Positions 32,004 through 40,616 of a stretch of DNA of 60,378 nucleotides are shown here, piece after piece. This DNA comes from Ruminococcus flavefaciens. Lineage in GTDB: Bacteria; Bacillota; Clostridia; Oscillospirales; Ruminococcaceae. Where the stretch lies: the NCBI GenBank assembly GCA_902760805.1, contig CACWHY010000015.1, positions 1-60,378 on the forward strand. Reading direction: 5' to 3'. The notes under the pieces are model-generated. The model did not search any database and was not told the DNA's origin. It saw nothing but the letters and a program-made list of their open reading frames with translations. The position numbers and the translations under genes were made by a program. Each line of letters begins with the position of its first letter. Position 1 is the stretch's first letter.

Positions 32004-32069
32004 TATTTTGAGAAAAATGCACGGAAATGCCCTTCTCAGTTGTTTATGCTTATGAAAGGGGGGAGAGCC

Positions 32070-32561
32070 ATGGATAAAGGCGATACAGCGCTTTATGCGT
32101 TCAGAAAATACGGCGACACGGTTATCCGTGCAGCCTATGCGGTCTGCGGCAGCTACCATGAAGCCGAGGACATCACACAGGAGGTCTTTCTGAAGCTGCA
32201 CTCGTCAGGTCAGAGCTTTTCCGGGGATGATCACCTTAAGGCATGGCTTCTTCGAGCGGCCATAAATCGGGCAAAGAATTATAAGAAGAGCTTTCGGGTG
32301 AGCCGGACGGACTTCGCTGATGAGGAAGCAGAAAATGTCTTTGCAGCGGAGGACTCCCATGAAGCTAAGGCGATACAGGAGGCCATAAAAAGGCTCCCGG
32401 AGAGATACTCCTCAGTGATCTTCCTCTATTACTACGAGGGCTACAATGCCCGAGAGATCGGTGAGATCCTTGGCATAAGCGAGAACACAGCATCATCACG
32501 GCTCACAAGAGGACGGAAAAAGCTCAAAGCTGAGCTGGAGAAGGAGGGCTATCATGAATAA
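32070..32561 (+). CDS. ECF-type RNA polymerase sigma factor
   Basis: 163 residues from the ATG at 32070 (SD GGGGGGAG). Region 2 is 'AAYAVCGSYHEAEDITQEVFLKLH', with 'HLKAWLLRAAINRAKNYKKS'. Region 4 is 'AIKRLPERYSSVIFLYYYEGYNAREIGEILG', with the helix-turn-helix 'SENTASSRLTRGRKKLKAEL'. It directs RNA polymerase to a dedicated regulon. It overlaps the downstream membrane protein by 8 nt, the usual arrangement for a sigma factor and its anti-sigma factor. Confidence 0.92.
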   Translation: MDKGDTALYAFRKYGDTVIRAAYAVCGSYHEAEDITQEVFLKLHSSGQSFSGDDHLKAWLLRAAINRAKNYKKSFRVSRTDFADEEAENVFAAEDSHEAKAIQEAIKRLPERYSSVIFLYYYEGYNAREIGEILGISENTASSRLTRGRKKLKAELEKEGYHE

Positions 32562-34563
32562 GATCTACAGAGAACAGCTGGACAAGATCTGCTGCTCAGA
32601 CAGCTTCCGTGCAGAAATGGAGGAAAAGCTCTCATCACCGCCGGAGGAGCAGACAGGTGACTATGTTGATCAGGTGGAGGCAGCTCCAAAGCGCAGTATC
32701 AAGCGATTTGCAGCGGTCGCAGCCGCAGCGGTGCTGGTTTTGGGAGCAGGAGGACTTCTCTGGCACGGTATCACACGGACGCCCGATGTTCCCGGGGATG
32801 AGACCAAGGAGCAGACCCAGATCCACCCGTCCACCATGGATTTTGACGGATTTGAGTTCACCCTCAGCGGCGATGACCAGTCGAAGAAGACGCTTTCCGC
32901 CGAGGAAGCAGCCTGGCTGGAGGACTATCTTTCCCAGATCACATTAGTCGAGACAGGCGGCAGCTTTGATTTTGACGATCAGGTAATGAGTTTTTACCGC
33001 CTTGAAGGAGACCTTGAACACAGCATCAGGATCTCCGGGGCTTTTAGCCAGAATGAGCTGTACATCTGGTACATGGAGGTCAGCAGCACAAACGAAGAGA
33101 TGATCTCCGACTATGACCAGCTCTATCTGATCCCTTCTGAGAGCTGTCAGGTGATCCGTGACCGTCTTTTCGGAAGCACTGAGACTGCGGTCGCTTCAGC
33201 GCCGTTCAAGTTTACAGACATGAGCTCCTTCGAGTATCATGACCCGGAAACAGGCGAGATCCTGCGCCACTGGCCGAGAAGAGAGTACATCTGCCAGCGT
33301 TTGCAGGAGTTTTTCGACTCTCTCAGCTGGCCGGATGCGGTGCCTTCCAAGTTCAGCGAAACTCCGCCGGGATCCTTTGTTTTCGATGATCTCGACGGTA
33401 AGGGGTCCGGAGCAGACAGCTTCGTCTTTTCACCGGAGGGCACGCTATGGTATATCGACCGCTCAGGCGCCGAGGACTCAGTTACCATGTATAGTTTCAC
33501 CCCGGACGACTATCAGCGGTTTTTGGAGCTTTACCGGGATCTTTTCAGTTATTCGTCTATGATCAAAAACGAATTCTATAGCATCAACTGCCCGGCTGCG
33601 ATTTTTTACGGTGAATTTGGCTCACAGCACGGCGACGCAGTTCAGATAAAGGTGAGCGACACATCAGCGCTGGAGCAGATCCTCGCCGCAAAGGAGTGGG
33701 TGGAAGTTGATTTTGAGGCTCAGTATGTGGGCAGAGAGTACCGTCTTGGGACTATGGCCTTTATGGAAAACGGAGTGATCCGCTTTGATAGCGGCGAGAT
33801 GATCCAGCCGGCAGACGGCGACTCTTCTGATTACCTTGACTGGCTGAAGGCAGCTCTCTATGCCGATCCGCTGGCTGCCGGAATGGCTGCGCTCCTTCTG
33901 CCTGAAGAGAGCTACGAAACCATGTCTGCGACCATAACCGATCTGGCTCTGGAGCTCTCCTACAACGACGAGTCCGGCCTTATGAAGACCTTCACAGATA
34001 AGGGCACAGGAAGTCTCTGGCTCAACAAGAAGACTGCCGATGAGTACCTTTCAATTACCGGAGAGAATGGCTTTTCCGCAGCTCTTTCCGGTCAGGACGG
34101 AGAATTCATCTACCGCAGAACCGCCGGAGATCTACCCCTTGATGGCCCGGATGAGCTCTCGACCTCGCTGTTTTTCAACGAGCAGCCTATCGAGCAGATC
34201 TACGGCATGAGGCACTATGTTTCTGATAGACTACAAAGGATCTCAAAACAATGGATAAGCGGACAGAGCGAGGTCTACGCATACTGCACAACGTCTGACG
34301 GAAGGAGATCATCGACCATAAGCGGCGATGCTCGGACGCTCGTATATGACAGTGATAAGATCGCTGAGGAAGGCGTTACTACGGTAAGCTGTCTTTTCAC
34401 CGATGTTGATGAGCAGTCCCATGTTCTCAGCCTGAAAGTTGACACTAAGGGCAATGTGATAAAATATTGCGAGCAGCTGAAAGAGACCGGCCAGGTGCTG
34501 TGCAAGCTGGATCTTTCAGATGTTAAATACGATGATCAGGCGGAGGAGCGACCTTCTTACTGA
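32554..34563 (+). CDS. Large membrane-anchored anti-sigma-like protein
   Basis: 669 residues. The cytoplasmic N-terminus (about 50 residues, opening MNKIYREQLDKICCSD) is short, with two adjacent cysteines. One membrane helix (about 51-71, 'FAAVAAAAVLVLGAGGLLW') leads to a very large extracytoplasmic region of mixed alpha/beta content that I cannot assign. The position, overlapping the sigma gene, suggests that it sequesters and senses for that sigma factor. The sensor portion is unusually long compared with typical anti-sigma proteins. A terminator follows directly. Confidence 0.75.
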   Translation: MNKIYREQLDKICCSDSFRAEMEEKLSSPPEEQTGDYVDQVEAAPKRSIKRFAAVAAAAVLVLGAGGLLWHGITRTPDVPGDETKEQTQIHPSTMDFDGFEFTLSGDDQSKKTLSAEEAAWLEDYLSQITLVETGGSFDFDDQVMSFYRLEGDLEHSIRISGAFSQNELYIWYMEVSSTNEEMISDYDQLYLIPSESCQVIRDRLFGSTETAVASAPFKFTDMSSFEYHDPETGEILRHWPRREYICQRLQEFFDSLSWPDAVPSKFSETPPGSFVFDDLDGKGSGADSFVFSPEGTLWYIDRSGAEDSVTMYSFTPDDYQRFLELYRDLFSYSSMIKNEFYSINCPAAIFYGEFGSQHGDAVQIKVSDTSALEQILAAKEWVEVDFEAQYVGREYRLGTMAFMENGVIRFDSGEMIQPADGDSSDYLDWLKAALYADPLAAGMAALLLPEESYETMSATITDLALELSYNDESGLMKTFTDKGTGSLWLNKKTADEYLSITGENGFSAALSGQDGEFIYRRTAGDLPLDGPDELSTSLFFNEQPIEQIYGMRHYVSDRLQRISKQWISGQSEVYAYCTTSDGRRSSTISGDARTLVYDSDKIAEEGVTTVSCLFTDVDEQSHVLSLKVDTKGNVIKYCEQLKETGQVLCKLDLSDVKYDDQAEERPSY

Positions 34564-34570
34564 CATACCC

Positions 34571-34601
34571 AAGACCGCAGAGATCCTGCGGTCTTGTTTT
34601 T
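34571..34601 (+). terminator. Terminator after the sigma/anti-sigma pair
   Basis: Perfect 10-bp stem AAGACCGCAG/CTGCGGTCTT with a 5-nt loop and a T-run. Confidence 0.9.
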
Positions 34602-34605
34602 GCTC

Positions 34606-34634
34606 TTTACGATCAAGGAAAAAAATGGTATAAT
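34606..34634 (+). promoter_or_regulatory. Promoter of the membrane-fused spermidine-synthase-like gene
   Basis: TTTACG (34606-34611) and TATAAT (34629-34634) with a 17-bp spacer ending in TGG; the -35 is weak. Confidence 0.6.
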
Positions 34635-34687
34635 GGATTTGCATAAAAACAGAGTGACAGACAATACTCAGCAAAAAGGAGCAGGTC

Positions 34688-36292
34688 ATGGAACAAAAAA
34701 AGCAAAGCCCCGGGATCCTTTCCCGGAAGTGGTACCTATATTTGACGGAGTTTTTTGCAGGAATGTCTGTAATGGCGGTGGAGCTGGGAGCGAGCCGGCT
34801 TTTGGCGCCATATTTCAGCTCCTCCCAGATAGTCTGGACCATCATCATCGGAACTATCATGATCGCCATGGCTCTGGGAAACATCTATGGCGGCCGCAGC
34901 GCTGATAAGGACCCCGACCCCGATCGGCTCTACAAGCGGATCTTAGTGGCGGCGGTGTGGATAGCGGCGATCCCGTTCCTGGGCAAGCTGGTCATCGTAG
35001 GAGTTACGGCCCTTCTGGTAGTGACAGTGAGCACGAATTTCCTTATCTGGGCAGCATTTCTGACCTGTATGATCGTTTTCGTCTATCCGCTGTTCCTTCT
35101 TGGCACAGTCACGCCCTCGCTGGTGAAGTACACCGTTGACAGTCTTGATGACAGCGGCAAAACGGTGGGTACTCTTGGCGCATTCAACACTATCGGAAGT
35201 ATAATCGGCACATTTGTCCCCACATTCGTTTCGATCCCTGCTGTGGGAACTGCCGCTACCTTCGTGATCTTCTCCGGGATCCTTCTGATCATCGGGGCAG
35301 CCTACTTCATATCTGCCAAGCGAGGCAGAGGAGCGGCGGCTGTATCTGCTGGATTTTTCGCTGTATGCGGAGTCCTTTCCCAGGTCATGGGCTTTGCCTT
35401 CTGGGAAAAGGATCTGGCCTACGAAGGGGAGTCTGTCTACAATTACCTCCAGGTGAAGGAGGACGACCGCAGGACTGCTCTCTCCACGAATGTACTTTTC
35501 GGAGTGCAGTCGGTCTACATGAAAAGCGGCGAGCTCTCCGGTCTTTACTACGACTACGCAATGGCAGCCCCCTTAATGGCGGAGGCTCCCGACGATACCA
35601 CCGACATCCTGATCCTCGGCAACGGCACCGGCACCTACGCTAAGCAGTGTTTGAACTATTTTGACAGAGTTACCGCAGAGGGCGTGGAGATCGACGATAA
35701 GATCACCGATCTTGCTCGGGAGTATTTCGACCTGCCCGAGCAGGTGAAGGTCACCACCTATGACGGCAGAGCCTTTCTCAATGTTTGCGAGAAGAAGTAT
35801 GACGTGATAATGGTGGACGCCTATCAGGACATAACGATCCCTTTTCAGATGTCCTCCACTGAGTTCTTCCAGCAGGTGAAGGGCAGCCTTAAAGAAGGCG
35901 GAGTAATGGTAGTGAACATGAATATGCGCTCCAAGGATGAGGACGGCATAAACGGCTGGCTGACAGATACTATCTGCTCGGTTTTCAGCCAGGTCTACAC
36001 AGCGGACGTTTCCGGCTCCTCCAACAGAGAGCTTTTTGCTTCTGACGATCCTCAGGCGCTGGAGAGGTTTCGCCAAAGAGCCTCAGAGCTTGATGATCAG
36101 GAGCTTTACACTATGATGAGCCGGGTAAATGACGGCCTTGTTCGCTGTGAGGGGGAAGACAAGATCCTCACCGACGACAAAGCGCCTGTGGAGCTCCTTG
36201 GCATGAGCGTTATCGACGAGATCATCAGCGAGGAGCTTGACTACTACAAGGAGGCCTTCCGTGAAGAGGGCATACATGGTCTGATCCAGTAA
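34688..36292 (+). CDS. Membrane-fused spermidine-synthase-like protein
   Basis: 534 residues. The N-terminal half has about eight membrane helices of the MFS-like domain often fused to aminopropyltransferase-like domains ('FFAGMSVMAVELGASRLLAPYF', 'LGNIYGGRSADKDPDP'). The C-terminal half is a Rossmann methyltransferase-type domain ('ILGNGTGTYAKQCL', 'VEIDDKITDLAREYF', 'YDVIMVDAYQDITIP'). The catalytic DS/TxD of true spermidine synthase reads DAYQD, so aminopropyl transfer is uncertain. The substrate is unknown. SD AAAGGAG lies upstream of ATG 34688. The HD gene follows after 9 bp. Confidence 0.8.
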   Translation: MEQKKQSPGILSRKWYLYLTEFFAGMSVMAVELGASRLLAPYFSSSQIVWTIIIGTIMIAMALGNIYGGRSADKDPDPDRLYKRILVAAVWIAAIPFLGKLVIVGVTALLVVTVSTNFLIWAAFLTCMIVFVYPLFLLGTVTPSLVKYTVDSLDDSGKTVGTLGAFNTIGSIIGTFVPTFVSIPAVGTAATFVIFSGILLIIGAAYFISAKRGRGAAAVSAGFFAVCGVLSQVMGFAFWEKDLAYEGESVYNYLQVKEDDRRTALSTNVLFGVQSVYMKSGELSGLYYDYAMAAPLMAEAPDDTTDILILGNGTGTYAKQCLNYFDRVTAEGVEIDDKITDLAREYFDLPEQVKVTTYDGRAFLNVCEKKYDVIMVDAYQDITIPFQMSSTEFFQQVKGSLKEGGVMVVNMNMRSKDEDGINGWLTDTICSVFSQVYTADVSGSSNRELFASDDPQALERFRQRASELDDQELYTMMSRVNDGLVRCEGEDKILTDDKAPVELLGMSVIDEIISEELDYYKEAFREEGIHGLIQ

Positions 36293-36301
36293 GGAGGAGC
36301 T

Positions 36302-36862
36302 ATGGAAGCCAAGGAATTTCTGGAGATCCTTCACACTGCCGAGACCCTGAAGGATACTCTCCGACACTGCACTACATCAAACCGCCGCACTGAGAGCGTT
36401 GCCGAGCACAGCTGGCGTGCAGCTCTCATGGCGCTTCTTTTAAGGGAAGAATTCCCGGAGCTTGACACAGACCGTGTCATTAAAATGTGCATCGTCCACG
36501 ATCTGGGCGAGTGCTTCACCGGTGACATCCCCACCTTTGAAAAGAATGACAGTCACCGAAAGACCGAGGATCAGCTTTTGGAGGAGTGGGTCAAGGGACT
36601 TCCGCAAGGTGTTTCCCATGAGCTGAGCAGGCTGTTTTGGGAGATGAACGCTCAGAATACGCCGGAGGCTCGTCTGTTCAAGGCTATCGACAAGCTGGAG
36701 GCGCTGATCCAGCACAACGAGTCACCCATCGACACCTGGTCTGAAAACGAGTACGAGCTGAACAAGACCTACGCCTTTGATACCGTGAGTTTTTCAGACT
36801 GGCTGACAGACTTGCGCAAGGAGATCCTCAGCGAGACTCTGCAAAAGATCGGCGATCAATGA
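36302..36862 (+). CDS. HD-domain hydrolase (YfbR-like 5'-nucleotidase family)
   Basis: 186 residues. HD-domain metal ligands are seen in 'RTESVAEHSWRAALMALLL' (His) and 'KMCIVHDLGECFTGDIP' (His-Asp), plus 'LFKAIDKLEALIQHNE' with the last Asp. It is related to YfbR-type 5'-deoxynucleotidases, which dephosphorylate nucleoside monophosphates; the exact substrate is inferred. SD AAGGAGG. It is the last gene before a strong terminator. Confidence 0.85.
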   Translation: MEAKEFLEILHTAETLKDTLRHCTTSNRRTESVAEHSWRAALMALLLREEFPELDTDRVIKMCIVHDLGECFTGDIPTFEKNDSHRKTEDQLLEEWVKGLPQGVSHELSRLFWEMNAQNTPEARLFKAIDKLEALIQHNESPIDTWSENEYELNKTYAFDTVSFSDWLTDLRKEILSETLQKIGDQ

Positions 36863-36866
36863 CATC

Positions 36867-36902
36867 ACACCGCAGTTCAAATGGCTGCGGTGTAATTTTT
36901 TG
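36867..36902 (+). terminator. Terminator after the HD hydrolase gene
   Basis: Stem ACACCGCAG/CTGCGGTGT with a 9-nt loop and a seven-T run. Confidence 0.88.
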
Positions 36903-36949
36903 TGCTCCCTCCGCATATGCTTTACAAGCAAATAATTGGAGGCGATAAT

Positions 36950-37654
36950 ATGGATAAAAAGGATCTTAACGCTCAGGCAGAGCGCTACAAAAAAGAAATG
37001 ATGAAGCTCTACGGCAGGCGAAGAAGCGATGAAGAGCCGGAGCCTGCTCCTCCCGAGGATGAAGAGATCTTCGGTGTTGACGAGGACGCCGCTGACGACA
37101 CAGCCTATGCTCCAAGCACTGATGATCCGGAGGAAACGCCTGCGGAGGAAGATGAGCTCAGCAGCCGCTATCCCGAGCCTGACCTTAGTGACCTAGGTGA
37201 TATGCCGGAGAACACCTCTCCTACGCAGTATGTCAATGAGGAGAGCCTTGGCAAGGCTACAGGCTATATCCTTGTGAATGTGCGCACAGCTGACGAGGCT
37301 TCACCGGTAGAGGGAGCTGAGGTGCTTGTAACAGCAGTTGTTGACGGCGCAAGGATGATCCTGGCCTCAGGACTTACCGATCCCAGCGGCACCACAAGGA
37401 AAATGAGCGTTCCGGTGCCTGATGCCGGACTTTCTCAGTCGCCGTCCCCGGAAAGCCGTCCGTACAATCTATTTGACGTATCGGTGTCTGCGGCAGGCTT
37501 TTTCAATGCCCGGAGCGTCGATGTGCCGGTATTTGCCGGGATAACCTCCGTGCAGAATTTTTCCATGATCCCGGTTCCGGCGATGATGAGCCCGGATTCC
37601 GAAACACTGACCTACTATAATCAGGAACCCACGCCCCTCTCTGACAATGAATAG
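36950..37654 (+). CDS. Acidic protein with carboxypeptidase-regulatory-like domain
   Basis: 234 residues from the ATG at 36950 (SD GGAGG). The first about 90 residues are very acidic, rich in Glu, Asp and Pro, and probably disordered. The remainder is a beta-sandwich like carboxypeptidase regulatory domains ('ATGYILVNVRTADEASPVEGAEVLVTA', in part; 'FDVSVSAAGFFNARSVDVPVF'). No signal peptide or membrane helix is seen. It is followed after 9 bp by the SpoIID-like/peptidoglycan-binding gene, so it likely works with it; the function is unknown. Confidence 0.7.
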   Translation: MDKKDLNAQAERYKKEMMKLYGRRRSDEEPEPAPPEDEEIFGVDEDAADDTAYAPSTDDPEETPAEEDELSSRYPEPDLSDLGDMPENTSPTQYVNEESLGKATGYILVNVRTADEASPVEGAEVLVTAVVDGARMILASGLTDPSGTTRKMSVPVPDAGLSQSPSPESRPYNLFDVSVSAAGFFNARSVDVPVFAGITSVQNFSMIPVPAMMSPDSETLTYYNQEPTPLSDNE

Positions 37655-37663
37655 GAGGAGAAA

Positions 37664-39055
37664 ATGCTAACAGGAACGCCATTTATCCCGGAGACGATAA
37701 CCGTTCATCTGGGGACGCCGGATTCTCCTGCCCCAAATGTAACGGTAGATTTCCCTTCGTACATCAAAAATGTTGCGTCCAGCGAGATCTTTCCCACTTG
37801 GCCGGAGAGTGCACTTCGGGCGAACATCTATGCAATAACCAGCTTTGCCCTAAACCGGATCTATACCGAGTGGTATCGGTCCAGAGGCTATGATTTCGAC
37901 ATAACCGCAACGACTCAGTACGACCAGAAGTTCATCAACGGCCGTGAATACTTCCAGAACATCAGCTATCTCGTGGATGAGCTCTACAACGATTACGTCC
38001 AGCGTCAGGGAAGCGTTGAGCCGTTGTTCACAGCCTTTTGCAACGGAACGACCTCCACCTGTCAGGGCCTTTCTCAGTGGGGAACTGTCACTCTTGCAAA
38101 CCAAGGTCTGACGCCCTATGAGATCCTGCAATACTACTACGGCAAGGACATCAACATCGTGAAAAATGCCCCAGTGAAGAGCGCTATGCCCTCTTATCCG
38201 GGGATCGTCCTGGAATTTGGCTCAGCCGGCAACGATGTCAAGAGCCTTCAGATCTTCCTTAATCGTATCTCCCGAAACTATCCTGCTATCCCCAAGATCC
38301 CTGTGGCAGACGGCATCTTCGACAATGCCACCGAGGAGGCTGTTCGTGTTTTCCAGCAAGTTTTCGGCCTTGCGGTCAGCGGCAAGGTTGACTCTGCCAC
38401 ATGGTATCGTATCGCCAACATCTACACCAGTGTCAAGCGCATAGCAGAGCTGGATTCCGAAGGCGTTCGCTTTGAAGAGATCGCACCTCAGTTCACTGAG
38501 GATCTGAAGATCGGTATGCAGAGCATCGAGGTGAGTATGCTGCAATACTATCTTGCAGTGATCGGTGCCTATTATGCAGCAGTGGAGCCGGTGGAGATCA
38601 CAGGCTACTTCGGGGAAAAGACAGAGCGCAGCGTGAAGAGTTTCCAGCGGGTCTTCGGCCTTCCCCAGACCGGCGAGGTGGACCGCGCCACAAGAAACGA
38701 CATCTACCGTGCCTACAAGGGTATTGCTGAGTCAGTTCCACCTGATTATACGGCAGTTGCGCTCTATCCGGGAACTGTTCTCCGTGAAGGCGACTCCGGC
38801 TCCTCGGTCCGCACGATACAGGAGTACCTGACCCTTATCAACCGCACCTATCAGAATATCCCGGCTGTGAATAATACCGGCTATTTCGGGCCGCTCACCA
38901 GACAGTCTGTGACAGCGTTCCAGCGGCAGTTCGGCATTGATCCAACGGGCATAGTCGGAGCCGTTACTTGGGACAGGATCGCAGGAGTTTACTCCGACCT
39001 GAAATACGGATTTGACAAGCGTCCCTACCAAAACCCGGGCTACACGATCACATGA
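37664..39055 (+). CDS. SpoIID/LytB-like protein with three peptidoglycan-binding domains
   Basis: 463 residues. Residues about 30-165 resemble the SpoIID/LytB domain, ending with 'GLSQWGTVTLANQGLTPYEILQYYYG'. Three PG_binding_1 domains follow (about 185-255, 285-350 and 370-445), with repeats such as 'GSAGNDVKSLQIFLNRI' and 'DGIFDNATEEAVRVFQQVFGL'. SpoIID is a lytic transglycosylase used in engulfment. Here no signal peptide is visible, so either export is unusual or the protein acts in a forespore or another compartment. It is the second of three linked genes. Confidence 0.82.
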   Translation: MLTGTPFIPETITVHLGTPDSPAPNVTVDFPSYIKNVASSEIFPTWPESALRANIYAITSFALNRIYTEWYRSRGYDFDITATTQYDQKFINGREYFQNISYLVDELYNDYVQRQGSVEPLFTAFCNGTTSTCQGLSQWGTVTLANQGLTPYEILQYYYGKDINIVKNAPVKSAMPSYPGIVLEFGSAGNDVKSLQIFLNRISRNYPAIPKIPVADGIFDNATEEAVRVFQQVFGLAVSGKVDSATWYRIANIYTSVKRIAELDSEGVRFEEIAPQFTEDLKIGMQSIEVSMLQYYLAVIGAYYAAVEPVEITGYFGEKTERSVKSFQRVFGLPQTGEVDRATRNDIYRAYKGIAESVPPDYTAVALYPGTVLREGDSGSSVRTIQEYLTLINRTYQNIPAVNNTGYFGPLTRQSVTAFQRQFGIDPTGIVGAVTWDRIAGVYSDLKYGFDKRPYQNPGYTIT

Positions 39056-39073
39056 GCCAGAAAGGAGAACAGA

Positions 39074-39595
39074 ATGGCATTTTCGGCAAGTCAGAAAAAA
39101 CAGCACATCATGGAGCTCCAGACCTATCTTCATGCCATAGCACTGATAAATGAGAATATCCCAGGCATAGTTCCTGACGGCGTTTACAGCAAGGAGACCG
39201 CCGCAGCTGTGAAGGCCTTCCAAAAGGAGTATGGCCTTCCTCAGACCGGTACAGCAGACCCGGCCACCTGGAACAAGATCGTCAGCGTATACAGAAGTTA
39301 TTTGATGGCGGCTCCCATGCCTTATGCAGCCTTTCCGTCGGCAAGTTTCGTGGCACATAAGGGCGAGCACGGACAGCTGGTCTATATTATTCAAGCCATG
39401 CTGCAAGACATAGGCGGAAAGTACGACAACGCTCCCAAGGTGGAGGTCTGCGGAGACTACGACGATGCAACCTGTGACGCAGTTAGGCGTTTCCAGCAGT
39501 GGTGCGGAGTCCCGCAAAACGGCGATGTTGACAGCGGCACCTGGAATTTGCTGGTGAGCTGCTGTGAGCACATCAGTCATACCGGAGTGAAATGA
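39074..39595 (+). CDS. Protein with two peptidoglycan-binding domains
   Basis: 173 residues. Two PG_binding_1 domains (about 5-75 and 95-165): 'IPGIVPDGVYSKETAAAVKAFQKEYGLPQTG' (in part) and 'GDYDDATCDAVRRFQQWCGVPQNG'. There is no catalytic domain and no signal peptide. It is 18 bp downstream of the SpoIID-like gene with SD AAAGGAG and probably acts with it on cell wall or cortex. Confidence 0.82.
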   Translation: MAFSASQKKQHIMELQTYLHAIALINENIPGIVPDGVYSKETAAAVKAFQKEYGLPQTGTADPATWNKIVSVYRSYLMAAPMPYAAFPSASFVAHKGEHGQLVYIIQAMLQDIGGKYDNAPKVEVCGDYDDATCDAVRRFQQWCGVPQNGDVDSGTWNLLVSCCEHISHTGVK

Positions 39596-39601
39596 TCACG
39601 G

Positions 39602-39627
39602 GCGGACAGCTTTCTGTCCGCTTTTTT
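39602..39627 (+). terminator. Terminator after the peptidoglycan-binding cluster
   Basis: Perfect stem GCGGACAG/CTGTCCGC, loop CTTT, then six T. Confidence 0.9.
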
Positions 39628-39638
39628 GCGTGGAGCGG

Positions 39639-39667
39639 TTGCAATTTTTTCCAAACTGTGGTATAAT
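39639..39667 (+). promoter_or_regulatory. Promoter of the alpha/beta hydrolase gene
   Basis: TTGCAA (39639-39644) and TATAAT (39662-39667) with a 17-bp spacer ending in GTGG. Confidence 0.72.
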
Positions 39668-39736
39668 TGATAATCATTCATAAGTTTTGTGTGATCGGTA
39701 GAACTCACCTTGGATAATGGAGGAGGTGCGGCTGGT

Positions 39737-40576
39737 ATGTCAATGAGAAAACTGAGAGACGACCTGGAATTCGTTAAAGTATCCGGACATAGGATGCACA
39801 TTTTCAGAGCAGGCAGCGAGGCAGGCTCCAAGCTGGTCTTTATGTCAGGCTCCGGAACAGTTGCACCAATGTATGATTTCAAGGTGCTTTATGAAAAGCT
39901 GATGAGCAGCTTCCGAGTGATAGTCATCGAGAAATTCGGCTATGGCTACTCAGATCTGTATGACGCTCCCTGCGACATAGATACTGTTGTGGATCTTCAG
40001 AGAAAGGCGCTGGCGGAGCTGGGCGAAAATGGACCCTACATACTACTGCCTCATTCCATGTCCGGCCTGGAAGCTATAAGGTGGAGCCAGAGTTATCCCG
40101 ATGAAGTCGCTGGGATCGTTGGCCTTGATATGGCGCTCCCTAAGACATATCAGGAATGGGGGAGCGAAGGGCTTCAAAAGCGGATCCAAGCTATGAAAAA
40201 GCTGAGAAGGCTCCACGAAAAAGGCCTGCTGTTCTGGTATCCGCTCAATAAGCGGAGCCTTACAAAGGACGAAGCCATCCAGCAGAGGCTCCTGTGGAAG
40301 CGCAACGCTATGAACGACTGCTTTATAAGTGCAGCAAAAGAGGTCCTCAAAAATGCAGAGACCGTAGCCTCTGGCGGAAGGATATGCTGTCCTCTGCTTA
40401 TGTTCGTTTCAAACGGAAAGCAGGTCTCGCCGAACTGGATCTCTCATCAGAAGGGATTTGCTCGTCAGGAGAATGGCAGGCTCATCCAGCTCAGCTGCGG
40501 ACACTATGTCCACTACTATGAAAGTGAAATGATTGCCGAAAGGGTGAAGGAGTTTGTCAAAGAGCTCCCTGCCTGA
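39737..40576 (+). CDS. Alpha/beta hydrolase
   Basis: 279 residues from the ATG at 39737 (SD AGGAGGT, 9 nt upstream). Features of the fold are the oxyanion region 'FMSGSGTVAP', the nucleophile elbow 'LLPHSMSGLEA' (Ser107) in place of the more common GHSxGG, and a C-terminal His in 'LSCGHYVHYYE'. No signal peptide, so it is cytoplasmic. The substrate is unknown. Confidence 0.82.
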   Translation: MSMRKLRDDLEFVKVSGHRMHIFRAGSEAGSKLVFMSGSGTVAPMYDFKVLYEKLMSSFRVIVIEKFGYGYSDLYDAPCDIDTVVDLQRKALAELGENGPYILLPHSMSGLEAIRWSQSYPDEVAGIVGLDMALPKTYQEWGSEGLQKRIQAMKKLRRLHEKGLLFWYPLNKRSLTKDEAIQQRLLWKRNAMNDCFISAAKEVLKNAETVASGGRICCPLLMFVSNGKQVSPNWISHQKGFARQENGRLIQLSCGHYVHYYESEMIAERVKEFVKELPA

Positions 40577-40616
40577 CTACAGCTGATTAGTCATATAAAG
40601 ATAATTGGAGGAAATT

